Assembly: GCA_963808615.1 (NCBI GenBank)
Contig: CAWEGV010000009.1
Location: 1 to 64,000 of the forward strand
Direction of reading: 5' to 3'
Origin: Palsa-504 sp963808615
GTDB taxonomy: Bacteria > Actinomycetota > Actinomycetes > Streptosporangiales > Streptosporangiaceae
DNA: 64,000 nucleotides
This document shows, in pieces, positions 49,660-57,517 of this stretch. The first letter of the stretch is position 1, and the number at the start of each line of letters is the position of its first letter. The notes beneath the pieces are model-generated. The model had not been told where the DNA came from, did not search any database, and saw nothing but the letters and a program-made list of their open reading frames with translations. Both the position numbers and the translations under genes were made by a program.

Positions 49660-50112
49660 TCAGGCCGTGGTGGCCGCCGACGGCCAGCTCATCCGGACGC
49701 TCACGCCGGAACTACTCGACGAGACGCGCACGTCATCGGCCAGGCCGGAGATCACGGCCAGCCCGAACCCGGCCGGAATCGCGGCTCCGCCGTCCTGTCC
49801 CGGGGCCGGCGAGGTGTCCTCGCCCTCCCGGCCGGCGGGTGCCGGCGGGCTCGCGGAGGCCGTCGGCGCGTGATCGCTCACCACCACGACGAACCGTTCG
49901 TCGGTGTCGGTCATCTCGATCCGGACCGGTTCCGCCGGGCAGTGCCGCTGATGGGCCTCGACCGCACGCGAGCAGGCCTCGCCCACGGCGAGGCGCACCT
50001 CATCAAGCAGCGCTTCGTCGACGCCGCTGCGCCGCGCCACCGCGGTGGCGACCAGCCGCGCGGTGCGGACGTGCGCGGGCAGCGGCGTGAACGTGACTTC
50101 GACGGTGGCCAT
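49660..50112 (-). CDS. RsbW-like anti-sigma factor (BldG partner)
   Basis: This 150-residue GHKL ATPase-fold protein has DEVRLAVGEACSRAVEAH as its N-box and FVVVVSDHA, then IPAGFGLAVISGLADDV as the G-box. The canonical N-box Asn (EAxxNA) is replaced by Ser-Arg, so nucleotide binding may be altered. It lies 26 bp after the STAS antagonist gene, as in the Streptomyces bldG locus, where this protein binds BldG and releases or holds a sigma factor. The insert with TSPAPGQDGG is disordered. Confidence 0.88.
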   Translation of the reverse strand: MATVEVTFTPLPAHVRTARLVATAVARRSGVDEALLDEVRLAVGEACSRAVEAHQRHCPAEPVRIEMTDTDERFVVVVSDHAPTASASPPAPAGREGEDTSPAPGQDGGAAIPAGFGLAVISGLADDVRVSSSSSGVSVRMSWPSAATTA

Positions 50113-50138
50113 CGCCAGGCTCTTGAGTCCGTCCCGGG

Positions 50139-50489
50139 CTACTTCTCGGCCTTCTTGGCCGCGATGGCCTCGTCCACCGTGTCGTGGATGCCGAAGACCT
50201 TCGTCAGCCCGGTGATCCGGAAGATCTTGAGTATCCGCTCCTGCGTGCAGACCAGATCCAGCGAGCCGTCGTGGGCGCGGACCCGTTTCAGCCCTCCGAC
50301 CAGGACCCCGAGACCGGTGGAGTCGAGGAACTCGACCTTCTCCATGTTCACGACGAGCTGGTAGTTGTTCTTATTGACCAGATCGATAAGCAGCTCACGG
50401 AGCCGCGGCGCCGTGTAGACATCGATCTCGCCTTCGACGTCGACGACCTCGATGCCGTCCTTGTTGTAGTGACCCAGCTTCAGATCCAC
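50139..50489 (-). CDS. bldG: Anti-anti-sigma factor BldG (STAS)
   Basis: This 116-residue STAS protein has GEIDVYTAPRLRELLIDLV, the phosphorylation site FLDSTGLGVLVGGLKRVRAHDGSL (Ser in DSTG) and CTQERILKIFRITGLTKVF, all nearly identical to Streptomyces BldG as I recall it. Dephosphorylated BldG binds the anti-sigma factor and frees sigma for stress and developmental genes. It is the first gene of the pair, divergent from the helicase, and the order helicase-bldG-anti-sigma-hppA matches the Streptomyces chromosome. Confidence 0.93.
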   Translation of the reverse strand: MDLKLGHYNKDGIEVVDVEGEIDVYTAPRLRELLIDLVNKNNYQLVVNMEKVEFLDSTGLGVLVGGLKRVRAHDGSLDLVCTQERILKIFRITGLTKVFGIHDTVDEAIAAKKAEK

Positions 50490-50661
50490 AAATCCTCCAG
50501 CGCCATCACGGCGTCATATCTCCGTCCCGTCCCGGCGCACGGGCCGACCTAGCCGGCGCCCAGGACGTGATCCTCTGCGGCATTCAACCACGCTCCGATG
50601 TCATGTCTATACGAAATCATGCCTCCGGGCATCCCCCACTGGATGAGACACTGAAAAAGCT
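50490..50661. promoter_or_regulatory. Divergent promoter region bldG / helicase
   Basis: This 172-bp gap separates leftward bldG from the rightward helicase. On the minus strand TATAGAC near 50605-50611 is a candidate -10 for bldG. A short hairpin, ATGCC-tcc-GGGCAT, sits near 50621-50634. No operator is recognised with confidence. Confidence 0.35.
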
Positions 50662-53046
50662 GTGTCGACGGTTACTTCTTCAGCGGGTGGCTACTCGCCC
50701 CCCGCGCTCCCTCGTGCCACGGGGGGCTACCCGGCCCCCCTACCCCCCGGAACCGCCGCACCGGAAAACCGGGCGCTGAGCATCCTGCTCGCCGGCGCGC
50801 GCATGGGCAGGCCGGTCCACGTTGAGTACATCCCGGCCCGGGCCGGACGCGAGGTGCCCTGGCCGCAGTGGGTCCCCGCCGAGGTCATCGACGCGTTCGC
50901 CCGCCGCGGTGTCCGCGCTCCCTGGTCCCACCAGGCCGCCGCCGCCTGCCACGCCGAGGCGGGCCGGAACGTGGTCATCTCCACCGGCGCGGCGTCGGGC
51001 AAGTCGCTCGGCTATCTGCTGCCCGCGCTCACCTCGGTGCTGGCCGGCGACACCGTGCTGTACGTCACGCCCACCAAGGCGCTCGCCGCTGACCAGCTCG
51101 CCTCGATCCGCTCCCTCGGCCTGCCGGGGATCCAGGCCGCCGCCTTCGACGGCGACTCGAGCACCGCCGAGCGCGCCTGGGCCCGAAGTCACGCCAGGTA
51201 CCTGCTGACCACACCGGACATGCTGCACCGGTCGCTGCTGCCTGGACACGCGCGCTGGTCAGGGTTCTTCAGCAGGCTGCGGTACGTCATCGTGGATGAA
51301 TGCCACGAGTACCGCGGGGTGTTCGGCTCGCATGTGGCGCACGTACTGCGGCGGCTGCGGCGGGTGGTGGCTCACTACGCCGCACCCGGCGGTCCGCCGC
51401 GGCCGGTCTTCGTGCTCGCCTCCGCAACGGTCGGCACCCCGGGCGTCTGCGCCAGGCTGCTGACCGGACTCGACGCCGAGGAGGTGACCGAGGATGGCTC
51501 GCCGCGTGGGCCGCTCGCGTTCGCGCTGTGGGAGCCGCCGCTGACCGACGCCCGGGGCGAGGCCGGGACCAGGCTGCGCCGTACGGCTACCGCGCAGGCC
51601 GCGGACCTGCTGGCCAGGCTGGTCGAGCAGGACGTGCCCACGCTGGCCTTCATCAGGTCACGGCGCGGCGCCGAGAGCGTCGCCCTCGCCGCGCGCCGGG
51701 CGCTGGGCGGGCCCGAGGCAGCCGCGGCAAAGGTGGCCGCATACCGGTCTGGGTACCTGCCCGAGGACCGGCGCGACCTGGAGGCCGCCCTCAGCGACGG
51801 ACGTCTCACGGGCCTGGCCACCACCACCGCGCTCGAGCTCGGCGTGGACATCAGCGGCCTGGACGCGGTGCTCATCGCCGGCTGGCCCGGGACGTGGTCG
51901 TCGCTGTGGCAGCAGGCCGGGCGGGCCGGGCGCAACGGCCGGAGCGCGGCGGCGGTCCTCATCGCCCGAGACGACCCGCTCGACACCTACCTGGTGCGGC
52001 ACCCGGAGATACTGCTGCGACACCCGGTCGAGGCCTCGGTCCTGGATCCCGGTAACCCGTATGTGCTGGCCCCGCATCTGTGCGCGGCCGCGGCCGAGCT
52101 GGCCCTCACCGACACCGACACGGACATCTTCGGCCCCGAGGCCGGCCCGGTGGTGGACGAGCTCACCAGGTCGGGCCGGCTTCGCCGGCGCCCGGCGGGC
52201 TGGTACAGCGTGCGCCGGTCCGTCACCGGACCGGCGGGCCTGCGCGGGGCGGGCGATGCCCCTGTGCGGGTGGTGGAAGAGGCGACCGGGCGGCTAGTCG
52301 GCACCGTGGACGAGCCGTCGGCCCAGCTGCTCGTCCATGACGGAGCGGTCTACGTGCACCAGGGCGAGACCTACCTGGTCGGCCGCCTGGACCTGCCCGA
52401 CCGGGTAGCGCTGGTCGAGCCGTGCGACCTCGGCTACACCACCACCGCCAGGGACGTGACCGAGATTGAGGTGCGGGGCACGCTGCGGCACACGCCGTGT
52501 GGTGACGGCGAGGTCTGCTTCGGAGACGTTCAGGTGACCCGGCAGGTGACCTGTTTCACCCGGCGCCGGGCCGACAACGGCGCTCCGCTCGGCGACACGC
52601 CGCTGGACCTTCCGCCCCGGCACCTGCTGACCCGGGCGGTCTGGTGGACGGTATCCGCCGCGGGGCGGGACCGGCTCGCCGCGGCGGGAACCGACTTGGC
52701 CGGCGCCGCGCACGCCACCGAACACGCCGCCATCGGCCTGCTGCCGCTGTTCGCCACCTGCGACCGCTGGGACATCGGCGGCGTGTCCGCCGACCTGCAC
52801 CCCGCGACCGGAAGGCTCAGCATCTTCGTTTACGACGGCTACGACGGCGGCGCCGGTTTCGCGGAGCGTGGCTTCCAGGCCGCCCGGGACTGGCTCAGCG
52901 CCACCCGGCAGGCCATCTCCGGCTGTGACTGCGAGGCCGGCTGCCCCTCCTGCGTTCAGTCACCCAAGTGCGGAACCGCCAACCACCCGCTGTCGAAACG
53001 GGGTGCCGTGGCCCTCCTGGACATACTGCTGACGGGCAGCCGCTGA
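50662..53046 (+). CDS. DEAD/DEAH-box helicase with DUF1998 (MrfA-like)
   Basis: This 794-residue SF2 helicase has motif I ISTGAASGKSLGYLLPAL, TPTKALAADQ, motif II VDECHEY, VLASATVG, TTALELGVDISGLDAVL and QQAGRAGRNGR. A C-terminal DUF1998 zinc-type cluster (CDCEAGCPSCVQSPKCG) follows. It resembles MrfA/YprA, a DNA helicase for repair of mitomycin-type damage in Bacillus. The GTG start at 50662 is adopted, although several starts in the low-complexity first 40 residues are possible. The 6C RNA lies about 380 bp downstream. Confidence 0.9.
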   Translation: MSTVTSSAGGYSPPALPRATGGYPAPLPPGTAAPENRALSILLAGARMGRPVHVEYIPARAGREVPWPQWVPAEVIDAFARRGVRAPWSHQAAAACHAEAGRNVVISTGAASGKSLGYLLPALTSVLAGDTVLYVTPTKALAADQLASIRSLGLPGIQAAAFDGDSSTAERAWARSHARYLLTTPDMLHRSLLPGHARWSGFFSRLRYVIVDECHEYRGVFGSHVAHVLRRLRRVVAHYAAPGGPPRPVFVLASATVGTPGVCARLLTGLDAEEVTEDGSPRGPLAFALWEPPLTDARGEAGTRLRRTATAQAADLLARLVEQDVPTLAFIRSRRGAESVALAARRALGGPEAAAAKVAAYRSGYLPEDRRDLEAALSDGRLTGLATTTALELGVDISGLDAVLIAGWPGTWSSLWQQAGRAGRNGRSAAAVLIARDDPLDTYLVRHPEILLRHPVEASVLDPGNPYVLAPHLCAAAAELALTDTDTDIFGPEAGPVVDELTRSGRLRRRPAGWYSVRRSVTGPAGLRGAGDAPVRVVEEATGRLVGTVDEPSAQLLVHDGAVYVHQGETYLVGRLDLPDRVALVEPCDLGYTTTARDVTEIEVRGTLRHTPCGDGEVCFGDVQVTRQVTCFTRRRADNGAPLGDTPLDLPPRHLLTRAVWWTVSAAGRDRLAAAGTDLAGAAHATEHAAIGLLPLFATCDRWDIGGVSADLHPATGRLSIFVYDGYDGGAGFAERGFQAARDWLSATRQAISGCDCEAGCPSCVQSPKCGTANHPLSKRGAVALLDILLTGSR

Positions 53047-53424
53047 CGCCACGCGGCATCGCATCCTTGCTTCCTTCCAGTCACGGAGCCGGACTCTCTT
53101 ATCACAGATCGCACACGACGCCCTCGACCCGGGAGTGGAGTAATACGGCTTCGTACACTAAGGACAACTGGGATGGGCGGTGCCGTATAGGTTGATTGGT
53201 GCCGTATAGGCTCATGTTCGCGGATAGCGCAGGCGAGCGCGGACCGGGGCCCAGCCAGGGTCTCTTACTATGTGAAAATTCTTACCCGGCAGTAACAGAT
53301 CTGGCGATAGCACTGGTCAGGTCCATGGCACTTATGTTGTAATTTCATTTAGCGATGCTGCACGGGGCGCTCTCCAAACGATACGAGCCCAATGCTCGAT
53401 ACCTGAGCCCCTTGCGGATAAGCT
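53047..53424. other. Non-coding gap before the 6C RNA
   Basis: This is a relatively AT-rich intergenic stretch without a plausible protein. It contains the tandem GGTGCCGTATAGG repeat at 53179-53210 and an AT-rich block near 53270-53350 (TGTGAAAATTCTTACC and GTTGTAATTTCATTTAGC). The latter could hold the promoter of the small RNA that follows. Confidence 0.5.
53179..53210 (+). repeat. 13-bp direct repeat with 19-bp period
   Basis: GGTGCCGTATAGG occurs exactly at 53179-53191 and 53198-53210, separated by TTGATT. The period of 19 bp is close to two helical turns. It could be a regulator-binding site upstream of the 6C RNA. Only two copies exist, too few to call iterons. Confidence 0.65.
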
Positions 53425-53427
53425 TGC

Positions 53428-53512
53428 ATATGGACGGAGCCGGCCTCCCCCCCAGGGCCGGACCGTGCGCGCGGCCCCCGCTCTCCCCCCCGGCGGGGGC
53501 CGCCTTATTTCT
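53428..53512 (+). ncRNA. 6C small RNA
   Basis: Two hairpins each carry a run of seven cytosines in the loop, the defining feature of the actinobacterial 6C RNA. Hairpin 1 has CCGGCC/GGCCGG (53440-53445 and 53456-53461) around CCCCCCC at 53447-53453. Hairpin 2 has an 11-bp stem (53471-53481 and 53493-53503) around CCCCCCC at 53485-53491. A T-rich tail follows. 6C RNA (B11 in mycobacteria, scr3558 in Streptomyces) is an abundant trans-acting RNA using its C-loops to pair with G-rich targets. The 5' end is uncertain. Confidence 0.88.
53471..53510 (+). terminator. Intrinsic terminator of the 6C RNA
   Basis: GCGGCCCCCGC and GCGGGGGCCGC form a perfect 11-bp stem with an 11-nt C-rich loop, followed by CTTATTTCTCC. 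The same hairpin is the second C-loop of the RNA. Confidence 0.85.
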
Positions 53513-54187
53513 CCGTCGGGTCCGGGCGTCCCGCGCGTCACTAGCGGCCGGGCTCGGGGTCCCGCGAGTCACAAGTTAACGGCATGCGACCAGGTGAACT
53601 GATTGAGATCACGAATCGGTCACGTGGCAGGTCTTTTCAGGTCGGCGATTTCGTCGTAGAACGGTGGTACGGATGCAGAGCATCCGGGCACGGCAGCCAG
53701 GTACCCACGCTCGACCAGCCGCGGGAGGCGTGTCAGACCAGGTCAGGCCGAGGATCGTCGCCATCAGGCGACAAAGGACGGCCAGCCTGACTGACAGAGA
53801 AGGTGCACGCTTGGTAGCCAGGCATGACGTGCTGAGCGGCGGCGCCCCGTCCAGGGGCGCCGCTTTCTTGCTGGGTGTTCTGGTGCTCGCCGGATCGTGG
53901 CATCCCCGGCGGCCCGCCGCACCGCAGGGCAGCAGGCCAGCCGACGTGGACCTGCCGCCTGAATCGTGGCAGCATATCAGGCGACTCGCGACACATCGCG
54001 GTAGTCGGCGCGTCGGTGCTGCGGCGGAACGCAAGATGCTGGGCGGGCCCGAGTGCCGCGACGATGCCTATCAAAGGTTAGCCTTGGTCCCTGGCCCATC
54101 TTGGGCTGGACCAGCGGGATAACGCGCGGGGCACCGATTGCCGCTCCGCAGAGCAGGTGATCGTCCGGACGACGGGAGAGGGGCACC
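53513..54187. other. Non-coding gap with a possible second transcript
   Basis: Reading frames in both directions give no recognisable protein. From 53584 a 68-codon frame begins MRPGELIEITNRSRG, but it loses protein-like composition and has no clear ribosome site. A strong intrinsic terminator at 53839-53869 with nothing annotated upstream, plus a GTCGCC-atca-GGCGAC hairpin near 53757-53772, suggests a small RNA or short gene between about 53580 and 53870. From 53870 to 54187 I see nothing. Confidence 0.45.
53839..53869 (+). terminator. Strong intrinsic terminator of an unknown transcript
   Basis: GCGGCGCCCC (53839-53848) and GGGGCGCCGC (53854-53863) form a perfect 10-bp stem with loop GTCCA, directly followed by TTTCTT. 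The orientation fits a rightward transcript. No protein gene ends here, and the 6C RNA already has its own terminator about 330 bp earlier. Confidence 0.85.
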
Positions 54188-54679
54188 ATGGTCCGCAGCG
54201 AAAAGCCGGGACCGGCCGGCAGTGACCAGTCACTCGGGGATCTCGTGGCCATGGCGGCCAAGGACGTATCTCAGCTGCTCAGGTACGAGATCGAGCTGGC
54301 CAAGACCGAGCTTCGCGCAGACCTGCAGCGTATCGGCCTGGCCGGGGCCCTGGGCGGCTTCTCGTTCTACTTCGGCTGCCTGGTGCTCCTGCTCCTGTGC
54401 TTCGCCTACGCCTACGGCCTGATCGCAGCCGGGATCTGGGCCTGGGCGGCCTTCCTCATCGTCGCTGGTACCGTGCTGCTGCTGGCCGCGCTGGTGGCCG
54501 GTATCGCCTACCTGAAAGTGCGGAAGCTGTCCGGCCTGCGCCTGACGAAGAAGACGGTCAACGAGGATCTGGACATGCTGCGGCGCGAGGGTCTGCTCCC
54601 CGAGACCAGCCCTGACGGGCAACGCCCCGAGATCGCGACCGGGCCGCGCCCCGAGATCCCGGCCCGCAAGCCGCAGTGA
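54188..54679 (+). CDS. Holin-like (DUF1469/Holin_X) membrane protein
   Basis: The 163-residue protein has an amphipathic N-terminal helix (LGDLVAMAAKDVSQLLRYEIELAKTELRADLQRIG) and two membrane helices (SFYFGCLVLLLLCFAYAYGLI; AAFLIVAGTVLLLAALVAGIAYL). A charged tail follows. This is the phage-holin-like DUF1469 family that is a normal chromosomal gene in actinobacteria and not a sign of prophage. The ATG at 54188 follows AGGGGC. The hydrolase gene starts one base after its stop, so the two are cotranscribed. Confidence 0.85.
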   Translation: MVRSEKPGPAGSDQSLGDLVAMAAKDVSQLLRYEIELAKTELRADLQRIGLAGALGGFSFYFGCLVLLLLCFAYAYGLIAAGIWAWAAFLIVAGTVLLLAALVAGIAYLKVRKLSGLRLTKKTVNEDLDMLRREGLLPETSPDGQRPEIATGPRPEIPARKPQ

Positions 54680-54680
54680 G

Positions 54681-55613
54681 ATGAGCGTGATGGCAGGAGG
54701 CGCGGATTCCGCGGTTCAGATCGGCGGCCCGTGGACCCACCGGTCGGTCAGCGCCAACGGGACCCGTTTTCATATCGCAGAAGCCGGCGACGGGCCCTTG
54801 GTGCTGTTGCTGCATGGCTTCCCCGAGTTCTGGTGGGCCTGGCGGCATCAGCTGGCCTGGCTGCCCGACGCGGGCTTCCGCGCGGTCGCAGTAGACCTGC
54901 GCGGCTACGGGGGAAGCGACAAGCCGCCGCGCGGCTACGACCTGATCACGGCCGCTGCGGACGCGGCCGGGCTGGTCCGGGCGCTCGGCGAGGCCAACGC
55001 GATCGTCGTGGGCCATGGCTGGGGCGGGCTGGTCGGCTGGACGCTGGGTGTCTATCACCCCAAGGTCGTGGGGCGGCTGGCGGTGGTGTCGATGGCGCAT
55101 CCGCTGCGGATGCGGTCCGTGGTGCTCACCGACCCGCTCGGCCAGGGCCGCCACAGCAGCTATGCGTTCCGGTCCCAGCTGCCCGTCTTTCCCGAACGGC
55201 AGCTGGTCAGGGACGGCGCCCGCCGAGTGGGCCAGATGCTGGAGGACTGGTCCGCCCCCGGCTGGCCCGACCAGGAGACGGAGCAAGTCTACGCCAGGGC
55301 GATGCAGATACCATCGGTCGCCCATTCGGCCCTGGAATATCATCGCTGGTTCGCGCGCAGCGGCGTGCGCCCGGACGGCCTGCGCTTTGCCCGACGCATG
55401 CGCACGCCGATCCAGGCTCCCACCCTGCACCTGCACGGAGCACTGGACGGCTGCGTGCTCCCGAGGACTGCCCGCGGTGCCGGACGGTATGTCGAGAGCC
55501 CTTACCGCTGGCACGTGATAGACGGCGCCGGGCACTTCCCGCACGAGGAACGCCCCGCCGCCTTCAATACCGAGCTTCGCGGCTGGCTGGCCGATCCGGA
55601 ACCGGAACGGTGA
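54681..55613 (+). CDS. Alpha/beta-hydrolase (epoxide-hydrolase-like) with Gly at the nucleophile position
   Basis: The 310-residue protein has the HG oxyanion motif LLLHGFPEFWWAWRHQLAWL, DLRGYGGSDKPP and a C-terminal acid/His pair region (LHGALDGCV and IDGAGHFPHEE). The nucleophile elbow reads VGHGWGGLVGW: the residue after His is Gly, where epoxide hydrolases have Asp and lipases Ser. The usual covalent mechanism is therefore not possible unless another residue serves. It resembles the mycobacterial EphE position by context. The DUF309 start overlaps its stop (GTGA at 55610). Confidence 0.83.
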   Translation: MSVMAGGADSAVQIGGPWTHRSVSANGTRFHIAEAGDGPLVLLLHGFPEFWWAWRHQLAWLPDAGFRAVAVDLRGYGGSDKPPRGYDLITAAADAAGLVRALGEANAIVVGHGWGGLVGWTLGVYHPKVVGRLAVVSMAHPLRMRSVVLTDPLGQGRHSSYAFRSQLPVFPERQLVRDGARRVGQMLEDWSAPGWPDQETEQVYARAMQIPSVAHSALEYHRWFARSGVRPDGLRFARRMRTPIQAPTLHLHGALDGCVLPRTARGAGRYVESPYRWHVIDGAGHFPHEERPAAFNTELRGWLADPEPER

Positions 55614-56125
55614 CGCGTGATCGCGATCTGGCCGGCCGGCCGCGGAACGCGCGCCCGCGTGACGCGCTCGGACGGCCGCTCGCCCGCGGCGGGGCCGCCG
55701 AGGGCGAACTGCGCGTTCCCGACGATCTCGCGCTAGCCGGGGCCGACGCGGCCGCCCTGGCCGACCAGTTGCTGCGGGCCGGGCGCCCGTTTCATGCGCA
55801 CGAGGTCCTCGAGGCGTCATGGAAGCTGGGCCCGGCACGCGAACGCGACCTGTGGCAGGGCCTGGCCCAGGTCGCGGTGGGGCTGACGCACGCGCACCGG
55901 GGCAATGCCCGCGGAGCCGCTGCGCTGCTGCGGCGAGGTGCCCAGCGGGTCCGCGCGTACCAGGTGCAGGCCGCGTCACCGCCGGACCGTGACCACCCGT
56001 ACGGGATCGAGATCGAGGCCTTCCTCGCGGCGTCAGACGACCTGGCGGCCCGCATCGAACGGCACGGCCTGGGGAGCATCCCGGCCGCGGATCTGCGGCC
56101 CGGGCTGATCACCGCGCGAGGCTAG
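55610..56125 (+). CDS. DUF309-family protein
   Basis: The 171-residue protein has a basic N-terminus and then the DUF309 helical core LLRAGRPFHAHEVLEASWKLGPARERDLWQGLAQVAVGLTHAHRGNARGAAALLRRG. The HEVLE-W and GL-Q motifs typical of the family are visible. Its function is unknown. The GTG at 55610 overlaps the hydrolase stop. Its end overlaps the convergent marP gene by four bases. Confidence 0.85.
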   Translation: MTRDRDLAGRPRNARPRDALGRPLARGGAAEGELRVPDDLALAGADAAALADQLLRAGRPFHAHEVLEASWKLGPARERDLWQGLAQVAVGLTHAHRGNARGAAALLRRGAQRVRAYQVQAASPPDRDHPYGIEIEAFLAASDDLAARIERHGLGSIPAADLRPGLITARG

Positions 56126-57318
56126 TCGCAGGCCCCGGTGGACACGGGTGCGGTGAGGTTAGCCCCCGCGCTGGCGTCGTTGGTCACCTCGGCCGCGGTC
56201 AGCGCGAAGCCGGTATCGGACACCCCGACCGCGGCGGCGAACACTACCCCATCGACGGTTCCGGCGGGCGACAACAGCGGGCCGCCCGAGTTACCGGACT
56301 GGACCACGGCCCGGATCTCGTAGATTTGCCGGGTCACCGTGCTGGTGTCGTAGATGTTCGGCCCCTGCGCGTCCTGGATATCGCCGATCCTGGCCGGCGC
56401 CGTCTGCAGGCTCGGGGCGTCGAGCGGGTATCCCGCCACCACCGCGCTGTCGCCGGGGTTGGCCTGCCCGGAGAACCGCAGCGGCGACAAGTCGAGCTGG
56501 GGCACATAGAGGATGGCCACGTCCACCTGGGGGTCGTAGAACACCACGGTGGCCGGCAAGGTGACGCCGGATTCGGTGGTAACGGTCTGCCTGTTCGTCA
56601 CGCCCGCCACCACGTGCGCGTTGGTGAGTATGTGGTCAGGTGAGATCACGAATCCCGAGCCCTCGATAGACCGCGAGCAGCTCGGCGCCACGCCCTGCAC
56701 CTTCACCACGCGGCTGCGGGCGGCCAGGTAACCCGGACTGTCAAGCACCGCGGGATCGGGGGCGGCGATGGGGAACAGGCGCTCCGCGCCGATCCCGCTG
56801 AACACCTCGGCGTAGGTGCTGTTGGTGGCCAGCAGCCTGCGGAAGTCGGAGAACATGGTCTTGGCCGGCGTCGGCATAAACCTGTCCAGTGTCTGCAGCA
56901 CCAGCGAGTTGTTGACCTGCGTGTCGACCACCGGGAACGGGGACTGGATGAGCACCGATCCAACCACCCAGGCAATGAGCAGCACCGCCACCATGCTGAC
57001 CAGGGAGCCGCCCACCGAGTCCGCGACCGTGGCCGAGTGCCAGGTCACCGTGGACCGCATGGCGGCGCCGACGGAGGAGGCGATGAACTGCCCGATCACG
57101 GCGAAGCTCACCAGCAGGACGACGGCGATCACGTCCTGCTGCGTTTGGCCGCCGACCAGTGCCCGCGAGATGCTCGGGCCGAACTCCGCGCCGAGCAGCG
57201 CACCGCCCACGAACCCGAAGAAGCTCAGAATCCCGACGATGAAGCCCTGCCGGTAACCGGACACGGCGAACGCGGCGACCACCACGATCAAGATCAGGTC
57301 GAGCACATCTCCGCGCAC
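56122..57318 (-). CDS. MarP-type membrane serine protease
   Basis: The 398-residue protein has four N-terminal membrane helices of the colicin-V-production (CvpA) type in residues 1-120. A trypsin-fold domain outside the membrane follows. The catalytic His is in ILTNAHVVAGV, Asp in YDPQVDVAILYV and Ser in VVQSGNSGGPLLS. Two Cys near SCSRSIEG and the C-terminal CD could form a disulfide. The mycobacterial homologue (Rv3671c) protects against acid and oxidative stress and needs its periplasmic protease. It sits beside a CoA-Nudix gene, as in that genome. Confidence 0.93.
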   Translation of the reverse strand: MRGDVLDLILIVVVAAFAVSGYRQGFIVGILSFFGFVGGALLGAEFGPSISRALVGGQTQQDVIAVVLLVSFAVIGQFIASSVGAAMRSTVTWHSATVADSVGGSLVSMVAVLLIAWVVGSVLIQSPFPVVDTQVNNSLVLQTLDRFMPTPAKTMFSDFRRLLATNSTYAEVFSGIGAERLFPIAAPDPAVLDSPGYLAARSRVVKVQGVAPSCSRSIEGSGFVISPDHILTNAHVVAGVTNRQTVTTESGVTLPATVVFYDPQVDVAILYVPQLDLSPLRFSGQANPGDSAVVAGYPLDAPSLQTAPARIGDIQDAQGPNIYDTSTVTRQIYEIRAVVQSGNSGGPLLSPAGTVDGVVFAAAVGVSDTGFALTAAEVTNDASAGANLTAPVSTGACD

Positions 57319-57362
57319 GCCCTAACCGTATAGCGTTTTCTCTGCTATCTGGCTCGCCCAGC

Positions 57363-57517
57363 GACGATCCCACGTCAGCCGGCTCGGCGGTCCCGAGGGC
57401 CGCGTAGCTACTGTCCCACGCCGGTCCGCCAGGACGATCCCACGTCAGCCGGCTCGGCGGTCTCAAGGGCCGCCTTGCTGCTGTCCCGCGCCTGTCCACC
57501 AGGATGGTCCCAGATCC
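57363..57517 (-). repeat. 70-bp imperfect tandem repeat at the CoA-Nudix 3' end
   Basis: GACGATCCCACGTCAGCC starts at 57363 and 57433, and a third, diverged unit (GATGGTCCCAGATCC) starts at 57503. The spacing is exactly 70 bp. Two full units differ at only a handful of positions, and the third lies inside the Nudix gene. Each unit contains AGCCGGCT, which is self-complementary. Successive duplication of the gene end is the likely origin. Confidence 0.85.

Noticed and set aside
53179..53210. Replication iterons
   Set aside because: Only two copies and no replication protein gene.
53609..54034. 141-residue minus-strand frame in the same gap
   Set aside because: No ribosome site, no recognisable domain, and composition of a shadow frame.
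53664..54122. 152-residue frame in the 53-54 kb gap
   Set aside because: It runs across the strong terminator at 53839 and has Arg/Ala/Gly-rich content typical of chance frames in high-GC DNA.
54188..54679. Prophage inferred from a holin-like gene
   Set aside because: DUF1469 proteins are ordinary chromosomal genes in actinobacteria and no other phage gene is nearby.
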